From: an uncultured Lachnospiraceae bacterium
GTDB lineage: Bacteria; Bacillota; Clostridia; Lachnospirales; Lachnospiraceae
DNA length: 64,000 nucleotides
Assembly (NCBI GenBank): GCA_949740725.1
Contig: CATJIO010000091.1
Location: 1 to 64,000, forward strand
Reading direction: 5' to 3'
The position numbers and the translations under genes are program-made. The notes beneath the pieces are model-generated. The model ran no database searches, had not been told where the DNA came from, and saw only the letters and a list, made by a program, of their open reading frames with translations. Of this stretch, positions 58,315-64,000 are shown piece after piece (positions within the stretch are counted from its first letter, which is position 1; each line of letters starts with the position of its first letter).

Positions 58315-58343
58315 ATTGTAACAGACGGAGAGAAAAGTGTCAA
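58315..58343 (-). promoter_or_regulatory. Promoter of LacI-type gene, divergent from nagB-like copy 2
   Basis: On the minus strand TTGACA (58338-58343), exactly 17 nt, TACAAT (58315-58320). No clear LacI palindrome was found beside it. Confidence 0.78.
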
Positions 58344-58382
58344 GATTGGGCACAAATACAAACTGGTGAAAGGGGTATTAAC

Positions 58383-59135
58383 ATGAAAGTATATATTGAC
58401 GCAAATGCGGAATTAATGGGAAAACGAGCGGCTGAGGAGACGGTAAAGCGGATTAAGGAGGCAGTGGAGGCCAGGGGGGAATGCCGGCTGCTGCTGTCTA
58501 CAGGCGCATCTCAGTTTGAGATGTTTGACGCCCTGGTAACTATGGAAGCACCTTGGGATCAGGTGGTGATGTTCCATCTTGATGAGTATGTTGACATGCC
58601 TTCAACCCACAATGCCAGCTTCCGGAAATACTTAACGGAGCGCTTTATTGACAAGGTTCACCCTAAAGCATATTACTTTGTGAACGGGGAGGGAAATGTG
58701 GAAGAAAATCTGCGCCAGCTGAGTATGGAAGTGAAGAAGGCGCCGATGGATGTGGCTCTGATTGGAATCGGTGAGAATGGCCATATCGCATTTAATGACC
58801 CGCCTGCAGACTTTGATACAGAGGAGGCCTACATCATTGTGGAGCTGGAAGAACGCTGCAAAAAGCAGCAGATGGGAGAGGGATGGTTCGCCACGATTAA
58901 TGATGTGCCGAGCCGCGCGATTACCATGACCGTTAACCAGATTATGAAGAGCAAAGCAGTGCTGTCGGTGGTTCCCGGAAAGCGTAAGGCTCAGGCAATT
59001 AAGATGACCATAGAGGCGCCAGAAGTGACCAACCAGGTTCCTGCCACGAAGCTTCGGGAGCATCCGGACTGGAGCCTTTATTTGGATGAAGATTCCGCCA
59101 GCGAAGTGGATAAGGAAAAACTAGATCTGGCCTAA
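58383..59135 (+). CDS. Glucosamine-6-phosphate deaminase-like protein (NagB family), copy 2
   Basis: A 250-residue NagB-family protein. MFHLDEYVDMPSTHNASFRKYL holds the catalytic Asp and Glu, ALIGIGENGHIAFNDPPADF the phosphate-sugar motif, and RAITMTVNQIMKSKAVLSVVPG the conserved helix. It carries KKQQMGEGWFATINDVP, equivalent to RQQQVNDGCFASIDQVP in copy 1, so the two share an origin but diverged. It is likely a GlcN6P deaminase or isomerase. AAAGGGG lies before the ATG. It stands alone after the LacI gene. Confidence 0.87.
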   Translation: MKVYIDANAELMGKRAAEETVKRIKEAVEARGECRLLLSTGASQFEMFDALVTMEAPWDQVVMFHLDEYVDMPSTHNASFRKYLTERFIDKVHPKAYYFVNGEGNVEENLRQLSMEVKKAPMDVALIGIGENGHIAFNDPPADFDTEEAYIIVELEERCKKQQMGEGWFATINDVPSRAITMTVNQIMKSKAVLSVVPGKRKAQAIKMTIEAPEVTNQVPATKLREHPDWSLYLDEDSASEVDKEKLDLA

Positions 59136-59245
59136 ATTGTTTTTACTTCCCTTCCCGCTCAGCGTCTCGCGAGGTGTTTCCTGTGATTGAATGTCAGGGA
59201 AAATCCTCCTTTATGAAATTGTAAGAATCCGACGGATTGCTGTAA

Positions 59246-59332
59246 TTGAAATCTTCCGGCACCTTGTGGTAAAATGGGAATGTACGAGCTTAAACCCAAA
59301 ACCAGAAGACGTTATTGCCGGAAGATTTTTTT
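59246..59332 (+). promoter_or_regulatory. Inverted repeat enclosing a promoter upstream of lysozyme gene
   Basis: AATCTTCCGGCA (59250-59261) and TGCCGGAAGATT (59316-59327) are perfect 12-nt arms followed by a run of T's to 59332. In the loop lies TAAAAT (59270-59275), with TTGAAA (59246-59251) 18 nt upstream overlapping the left arm. Read-through RNA would form a terminator; RNA starting at this promoter would carry only the right arm. Confidence 0.55.
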
Positions 59333-59392
59333 GCATGCAGCGGACTGCCGGAAGGCGGGGACTACTTCGGCAATATATAGAGGAGATACTAG

Positions 59393-60844
59393 ATGAAACA
59401 GAGAAGGTTAAAAACATTACAAAGCGGTGTGCTGGCGGGAGTGATGGGATTTTGCCTTTTGGCCCGACCAGGGATTGCCATGGCGGATGCCTGGGAAAGA
59501 ACTGACGGAGCATACCGGACTACCGACGGAACACCGATCCCCGGCGTACTTTCCAGAGGCATTGACACCTCATACTGGAATCAAAATATTGACTGGAACC
59601 AAGTGAAAAATGATGACGTAGATTTTGTTATGCTGGCGACCCGGTTCAGGGGGCAGCCAGATCCCTATTTTCTGATAAATGCAGAAAATGCCCATGCAGC
59701 TGGTTTGAAGGTAGGGGCTTACCTCTATTCTTATGCCACTTCAGTAGAGATGGCGGAGCAGGAGGCAGACTTTGTGCTGAATTTAATCAAGGATTTTCCC
59801 GTTTCCTATCCAGTGGCATTTGACGCGGAGGACGCAGGGACTCTGGGAACCTTGCCTCCGGCTCAGGTCAGCGAGGTAATCAATGCCTTCTGCAAAAAGA
59901 TCGAAGACGCCGGCTACTATCCAATGGTTTATGCCAACGAATACTGGCTGGAGAATAAAATAGACCTGTCTTCCATCCACTATGATATCTGGGTAGCCAG
60001 GTACAATACCATGTATACATACGATCGCCCGACAATGTGGCAGGCTACTAATACTGGCTCGGTGAATGGGGTAAACGGGAATGTGGATATTGATTTTCTG
60101 TTTACGGATTATTCCAGCATTATTCCGGCGGACACATGGAGAACCATCGCCGGGAATACCTACTATTATAAGGATTACCGGATGCAGAAATCCGACTGGA
60201 TCCATGATGGTTCTGGCTGGTTTTATATGGGAGACCAGGGAACTGCAATGAAAGGCTGGATGTCTATGCCGGAGGGCTGGTATTATCTGGATGAGCCCGA
60301 CGGGCGGATGGCCACCGGCTGGCGGGATTTAGGTGGAAGCTGGTACTATTTAAAAGAAAGCGGACGGATGGCTACTGGCTGGCGTCAGATTGAAAGTGCC
60401 TGGTATTATCTGGATGCAGACGGCAGGATGCAGACAGGCTGGCAGGATATCGGGGGAGCCAGATATTATCTCAACAGCTCCGGCGTCATGGCTACTGGCT
60501 GGCAAAATCAAGATGGCGCCTGGTATTATCTGGATGGCTCTGGGGCCATGACTACCGGCTGGCAGAACGTGGGAGGCGCTTGGTACTATCTGGATAGCTC
60601 TGGCGTGATGCAGACGGGCTGGCAGAATGTGGACGGCACCTGGTACTATCTGGACGGTTCCGGCGCTATGCTTACCGGCTGGCTGGAAATCGGAGGAGCG
60701 CTGTATTACTTAGATAATTCCGGAGCCTTGGCGGTGAATACAGTGCTGGATTATAATGGGGTAAAATATCAGTCTGATGGAAACGGGGTGTGCACACCAG
60801 TTTTGGAAGAGGGCGTAACGATGATACCCCAGGGTGGATTTTAA
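59393..60844 (+). CDS. Secreted GH25 lysozyme-like protein with choline-binding-type repeats
   Basis: A 483-residue exported protein. The signal peptide ends near AMADA (about 31). The GH25 muramidase domain (about 45-245) has SRGIDTSYWNQNIDW at the start and PVAFDAEDAG as the catalytic D-x-E region. About nine cell-wall-binding repeats of some 20 residues follow (WYYLDxSGxMxTGWQ type, about 255-450). These bind choline-substituted or other wall polymers. It may remodel the cell's own wall or attack neighbours. AGGAG lies 8 nt before the ATG. The repeats are nearly identical at the DNA level and prone to change in number. Confidence 0.9.
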   Translation: MKQRRLKTLQSGVLAGVMGFCLLARPGIAMADAWERTDGAYRTTDGTPIPGVLSRGIDTSYWNQNIDWNQVKNDDVDFVMLATRFRGQPDPYFLINAENAHAAGLKVGAYLYSYATSVEMAEQEADFVLNLIKDFPVSYPVAFDAEDAGTLGTLPPAQVSEVINAFCKKIEDAGYYPMVYANEYWLENKIDLSSIHYDIWVARYNTMYTYDRPTMWQATNTGSVNGVNGNVDIDFLFTDYSSIIPADTWRTIAGNTYYYKDYRMQKSDWIHDGSGWFYMGDQGTAMKGWMSMPEGWYYLDEPDGRMATGWRDLGGSWYYLKESGRMATGWRQIESAWYYLDADGRMQTGWQDIGGARYYLNSSGVMATGWQNQDGAWYYLDGSGAMTTGWQNVGGAWYYLDSSGVMQTGWQNVDGTWYYLDGSGAMLTGWLEIGGALYYLDNSGALAVNTVLDYNGVKYQSDGNGVCTPVLEEGVTMIPQGGF

Positions 60845-60862
60845 ATCACAACATTGAAAGTT

Positions 60863-60890
60863 AAGGGGCGATGTGAGTCGCCCCTTTTTG
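60863..60890. terminator. Bidirectional terminator between lysozyme and serine dehydratase genes
   Basis: AAGGGGCGA (60863-60871) pairs perfectly with TCGCCCCTT (60878-60886) around TGTGAG, followed by TTT. Confidence 0.88.
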
Positions 60891-60947
60891 TGCGCGAAAG
60901 TTGCTATTTCATTGAGCCTTTCATGTCTCACCAGCGACTTGCGTACG

Positions 60948-61607
60948 CTAATTCAACTTAAACAAAATCACATCCTTCACCTGCTCAATTCTGCGTATCT
61001 CCTCCACGGATTCTTCATCCATGGTCTGGTCCATTTCAATGGTCATAATGGCCAGTCCGCCTTTTTCCTGGCGGTTTAAGCGGAAATTAGCGATATTAGC
61101 CCGGTGGTTGGATACCAGCGTGGTTACTTTGGCGATGAGTCCGGGTTGATCGTGGTGGAGTACGATTAGGGTGGGATATTGACCGGAGAAGTTTACCTTC
61201 ATTCGGTTGATGCTGGTGATCTGGATATTGCCGCCGCCTACACTGGCACCTTGTAGAGAAATTACTTTGCCGGAGACGCCGGTCATGGTGATTAGGGCTG
61301 TGTTGGGGTGCGCGTCATCGATGGCGCCGGTGGTGATTGTGACCAAAATCCCAGCTTCTCTGGCCAGCCTGGGACTTTCGCGTATCCGGGTATCCCATGG
61401 ATCGAATCCCAGCAGTCCGCCGATGATTGCCTTATCGGTTCCATGTCCAAGATAGGTTTTGGCAAAAGAGCCGTGAAACAGGATCTCTGCGTTTACTGGC
61501 TCTTCTCCTAAGAGGAGACGGGCAGCCTTCCCGATGCGGGTCGCGCCGGCCGTGTGGGAACTGGAGGGCCCGATCATCACTGGGCCGACAATATCAAATA
61601 CATTCAT
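60948..61607 (-). CDS. sdaAB: L-serine dehydratase, iron-sulfur type, beta subunit
   Basis: A 219-residue beta subunit of the two-subunit, oxygen-sensitive serine dehydratase that deaminates L-serine to pyruvate. The N-terminal domain has FDIVGPVMIGPSSSHTAGA (about 4-22), then LGHGTDKAIIGGLLGF. The C-terminal ACT domain (about 145-219) includes LIVLHHDQPGLIAKVT. The alpha subunit, which carries the 4Fe-4S cluster, normally follows directly; here the lysozyme gene lies downstream instead, so the partner must be elsewhere. It has GGAGGTTCC before the ATG. Confidence 0.92.
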   Translation of the reverse strand: MNVFDIVGPVMIGPSSSHTAGATRIGKAARLLLGEEPVNAEILFHGSFAKTYLGHGTDKAIIGGLLGFDPWDTRIRESPRLAREAGILVTITTGAIDDAHPNTALITMTGVSGKVISLQGASVGGGNIQITSINRMKVNFSGQYPTLIVLHHDQPGLIAKVTTLVSNHRANIANFRLNRQEKGGLAIMTIEMDQTMDEESVEEIRRIEQVKDVILFKLN

Positions 61608-61690
61608 TTTGGAACCTCCGAAATTTTATAAAACATTTATTTTCAGTATAACAGATCCCCAACAAAGTACAAGGGAAAAAGAAATTATCG

Positions 61691-61720
61691 TTGAAAGCCT
61701 CTCCCCCTTTATGTTATAAT
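61691..61720 (+). promoter_or_regulatory. Promoter of Na/Pi cotransporter gene
   Basis: TTGAAA (61691-61696), 18 nt, TATAAT (61715-61720), with TGT before the -10 (extended -10). Confidence 0.75.
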
Positions 61721-61793
61721 CAATCACGTATGCGAATGAAAGAAATACAGAGGATGCAGGAAAAAATACACGAGAAAATAGCGAGGTTTCAGA

Positions 61794-63470
61794 ATGACGA
61801 TGGAGGATGTTTCAAATCTATTTCAGTTTTTAGGCGGACTGGGTATGTTCCTTTATGGGATGAATATTATGGGCGACGGCATGCAGAAGACAGCTGGAAG
61901 CAAGATGAATCAGTTCCTGGGGATGGTTACAAATAAGCGGCTTTTAGGGGTGCTTTTAGGCGCGCTTATCACGGCAATTCTTCACAGCAGCGCGGCTACT
62001 ACGGTAATGGTGGTGGGCTTTGTGAATGCGGGGATATTGAACCTGACTCAGGCGGTTGGTGTGATTATGGGCGCCAATATCGGAACAACCATCACGGCAT
62101 GGATGGTATCGCTAAATTCTCTAGGAGATGCCTTTGCCATGCTCCAGCCGGCCTTTTTTGCGCCTCTGCTGGCGGGGATGGGCGCTTTCATGATGACCTT
62201 TTCCAAGAAGCAGAAGACGAATATGATCGGCGAGATTTTTGTCGGAGGTGGCCTTCTCTTTATCGGTCTGACCTTTATGTCCGGCGCGGTAGAGCCTTAT
62301 ACGGGTGCGCCGATTTTTGCGGATATCTTCCGCATCCTGGGGGGGAATCCTATCTTGGGCATTGTGGCGGGAGCATTGATCACCGCTATTTTGCAGAGCT
62401 CCACGGCATCGGTGGGAATCCTGCAAACCTTGGCCATGAATGGGGTAGTGTCTATGAGTGCGGCGATCTACATTACTCTGGGACAGAATATTGGAACGTG
62501 TGTGACCGCCGTGCTTTCCAGCGCAGGAGCGAACCGGACGGCGAAGCGGGCGGCAGCGATTCATCTGATGTTTAATACTATTGGCGCCATCTTCTTTGCT
62601 ATTGGTATGTATGCGCTCTCCTTCGCCTGGCCGGAATTTGCCTTCGGGCCCATAAATGCAGTAGAAATTTCCATGTTCCATACGGTGTTTAACGTGACCA
62701 ATACCATTCTCCTTTATCCCTTTGCCAATCAGCTGGTGAAACTGTCCGCGATTTTTGTGAAGGAGAAGGGAACAGGACAGGAAGTCTTCCAGGAAGAGAA
62801 CGAGGAGGCGGCAGCTCTCCGCCATCTGGACAAGCGCATCTTCGAGTCGCCGGCTTTTGCCATTGAGGTGGCGTCCACCGAGGTGGTGCATATGGGGCAG
62901 ATCACCTTGAAGAACCTGCAGAGGGCGCTGGATTCCCTTACGAATCCGGAGAATGCGTCGACCCAGGAAGTGTATGAGGTGGAGAAGACCATTGACCGGA
63001 TGGAAAATATGTTGACGGAGTACTTAATTAAGGTAAATAATCTTTCCTTGAATGAGGATCAAAAGCTAGTGGTGAATAACTTGTTTTACAGCATCAGCGA
63101 TATTGAACGGGTAGGGGATCATGCGGAAAATCTTGCAGAATCGGCAGATTATATCAAGGAACACTCGGTTAATTTTTCCGGTGTGGGAATCGAGGATCTA
63201 AAAAGCATCGGCTCTTGTGTGGTGAAGTCTTTCTCCCATGCTATTGAGGCCAGGAGAACGGGGAATATGGATGAGGTGCGCAAGGTAAGCCAATATGAGG
63301 ATCGGGTGGATAATCTGGAGGAGGAGATGCGGGAAGAACATATCAATCGCCTTTCCAGTGGATTGTGTGATTCTTCTGCCGGCGTGATCTTTTTGGACAT
63401 CATCAATAATCTGGAGCGGGTTTCGGATCATGCGTATAATTTGGCCGGATATGTGAAGAATGAACTATAG
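61794..63470 (+). CDS. Na/Pi cotransporter family protein with PhoU-like domain
   Basis: A 558-residue protein. The membrane part (about 1-320) has the two inverted repeats of the NptA/PNaS family, marked by AILHSSAATTVMVVGFVNAG and AILQSSTASVGILQTLA (Q/HSS motifs), each followed by G-x-NIGT (GANIGTTITA, GQNIGTCVTA). The C-terminal 200 residues (about 345-555) are a helical PhoU-like domain with IERVGDHAENLAE and LERVSDHAYNLAG metal-binding repeats. It likely imports phosphate with sodium or acts as a phosphate sensor. The ATG is preceded by GAGG. Confidence 0.9.
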   Translation: MTMEDVSNLFQFLGGLGMFLYGMNIMGDGMQKTAGSKMNQFLGMVTNKRLLGVLLGALITAILHSSAATTVMVVGFVNAGILNLTQAVGVIMGANIGTTITAWMVSLNSLGDAFAMLQPAFFAPLLAGMGAFMMTFSKKQKTNMIGEIFVGGGLLFIGLTFMSGAVEPYTGAPIFADIFRILGGNPILGIVAGALITAILQSSTASVGILQTLAMNGVVSMSAAIYITLGQNIGTCVTAVLSSAGANRTAKRAAAIHLMFNTIGAIFFAIGMYALSFAWPEFAFGPINAVEISMFHTVFNVTNTILLYPFANQLVKLSAIFVKEKGTGQEVFQEENEEAAALRHLDKRIFESPAFAIEVASTEVVHMGQITLKNLQRALDSLTNPENASTQEVYEVEKTIDRMENMLTEYLIKVNNLSLNEDQKLVVNNLFYSISDIERVGDHAENLAESADYIKEHSVNFSGVGIEDLKSIGSCVVKSFSHAIEARRTGNMDEVRKVSQYEDRVDNLEEEMREEHINRLSSGLCDSSAGVIFLDIINNLERVSDHAYNLAGYVKNEL

Positions 63471-63598
63471 CAAAAGGTGGGTGGTAAAGGGAAAGAGCCA
63501 TTTTTTGTGCATTGCGCAGCGTTGCTGGGCACAGTCTGGCAAGGGAATGAAGAGTAACTGTGAATAGTGACGAAGTTTATAAAGTTTTTAAAAAGGAC

Positions 63599-63672
63599 TT
63601 GCCATTTCCTAGAAAGTTAGGTAGAATATAACAAGGTTGATTTTTATTTAACAAAACTAATTTAACAAAACT
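63599..63672 (+). promoter_or_regulatory. gapA promoter and direct repeat in leader
   Basis: TTGCCA (63599-63604), exactly 17 nt, TAGAAT (63622-63627). Downstream, TTTAACAAAACT occurs twice (63647-63658 and 63661-63672) in the leader, 29 nt before the ATG. It may be a regulator or RNA-protein site, or a slippage product. The stretch 63471-63598 shows no gene. Confidence 0.7.
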
Positions 63673-63701
63673 TATAAGCAAGAAACAGGAGGAATTGAAT
63701 C

Positions 63702-64000
63702 ATGGCAGTAAAAGTAGCAATTAATGGTTTTGGACGTATCGGACGTCTGGCTTTCCGTCAGATGTTTGGGGCAGAGGGTTATGATGTTGTTGCGATCAAC
63801 GACTTAACCGATCCCAAGATGTTGGCTAACCTGTTAAAGTATGACACCGCTCAGGGCGGATACTGCGGACACATCGGCGAGGGTAAGCATACCGTGGAAG
63901 CCGGTGAAGATTCCATTACCGTAGACGGCAAGAAGATCACCATTTACAAGGAGCCCAAGGCTGCTGACCTTCCCTGGGGCGAGTTAGGAGTAGATGTTGT
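63702..64000 (+). CDS. gapA: Glyceraldehyde-3-phosphate dehydrogenase, 5' part (cut by window end)
   Basis: The first 99 codons of a GAPDH gene, running off the window edge. The N-terminal NAD-binding motif is VAINGFGRIGRLAFRQM (residues 4-20), followed by VVAINDLTDPKMLANLLKYDTAQG, and by GEGKHTVEAG and ITIYKEPKAADLPWGE. These match type I glycolytic GAPDH. AGGAGG lies 11 nt before the ATG. Codon use (GGC, ATC, AAG, TTC) indicates high expression. The catalytic Cys lies beyond the window. Confidence 0.95.
   Translation, partial: MAVKVAINGFGRIGRLAFRQMFGAEGYDVVAINDLTDPKMLANLLKYDTAQGGYCGHIGEGKHTVEAGEDSITVDGKKITIYKEPKAADLPWGELGVDV

Noticed and set aside
60250..60720. Tandem repeats near 60.3-60.7 kb considered as a CRISPR or satellite array
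   Set aside because: They are in frame and encode about nine cell-wall-binding repeats of the lysozyme; there are no unique spacers.
62099..62891. Long frames on both strands inside the Na/Pi cotransporter gene
   Set aside because: The cotransporter frame has two QSS repeats and a PhoU domain; the others show no domain and no ribosome site.
1..64000. Search for tRNA, rRNA, transposase, integrase and toxin-antitoxin genes
   Set aside because: No cloverleaf with tRNA-like TTC loops, no rRNA blocks and no mobile or toxin motifs were recognised by eye. A tRNA and Rfam scan would be decisive.

Overview
The window looks like a chromosomal stretch from an anaerobic gut Firmicute, most likely a Lachnospiraceae (Clostridium cluster XIVa) relative. 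The signs are a mid-range GC content, strong AGGAGG-type ribosome sites, TTGACA/TATAAT promoters, a Firmicutes-type class III fructose-1,6-bisphosphatase, the beta subunit of a two-subunit serine dehydratase, a DUF1700 protein and a choline-binding-repeat lysozyme. The taxon is inferred. I saw no tRNA, rRNA, CRISPR array, transposase, integrase or prophage gene. About 55 protein genes are densely packed.

Layout. 0.2-4.2 kb: a BlaI-type repressor and BlaR1-like membrane protease with an operator over the promoter, then a convergent RlmI-type rRNA methyltransferase. 4.4-11.9 kb: a Sel1-repeat protein and a sucrose-type module (LacI regulator, amylosucrase-like GH13, HAD phosphatase, PTS EIIBCA) with three related operators. 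12.0-13.4 kb: a secreted subtilase. 13.6-26.8 kb: a sialic-acid catabolic cluster: NanE, NanK, RpiR regulator, two esterase-like hydrolases, a complete Dpp/Opp-type ABC importer, an unassigned FAD flavoprotein translationally coupled to the importer, and NanA.

26.9-29.5 kb: a ketopantoate-reductase-family enzyme, a cyclase-family hydrolase and a divergent GntR regulator. 29.7-40.1 kb: two divergent arms around two GntR/FCD regulators. The minus arm holds an SDR dehydrogenase, a YhcH protein and an M28 peptidase. The plus arm holds an ion-transporter-type permease, a lone HyuA-like ATPase-fold protein, an unrecognised HExxH protein, a YiaK-like 2,3-diketogulonate reductase and a YiaL/YhcH protein. 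This is the best candidate here for an undescribed catabolic system. 40.1-44.4 kb: an M23 peptidase, a NusG-II-domain protein and an exported FMN/FAD reductase of the extracellular anaerobic-respiration type.

44.5-52.9 kb: an MBL hydrolase, Fbp, a DUF1700 protein and a four-gene Gld-like ABC exporter operon. 53.0-59.1 kb: a TRAP transporter with two glucosamine-6-phosphate-deaminase-like genes, a cupin and a LacI repressor. 59.4-64.0 kb: a GH25 lysozyme, serine dehydratase beta subunit, Na/Pi cotransporter and the 5' part of gapA, cut by the window edge.

The main theme is uptake and breakdown of host- and diet-derived sugars (sucrose-type disaccharides, sialic acid and amino sugars, sugar acids). 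Each module has its own GntR, LacI or RpiR regulator, and products feed into GlcN6P and glycolysis. Several non-coding elements stand out: a 59-nt dispersed repeat, a 33-nt motif carrying TGTCAGCAC seen three times at gene 3' ends, a cloverleaf-like fold at 29.5 kb, and a terminator lying inside a convergent coding sequence.
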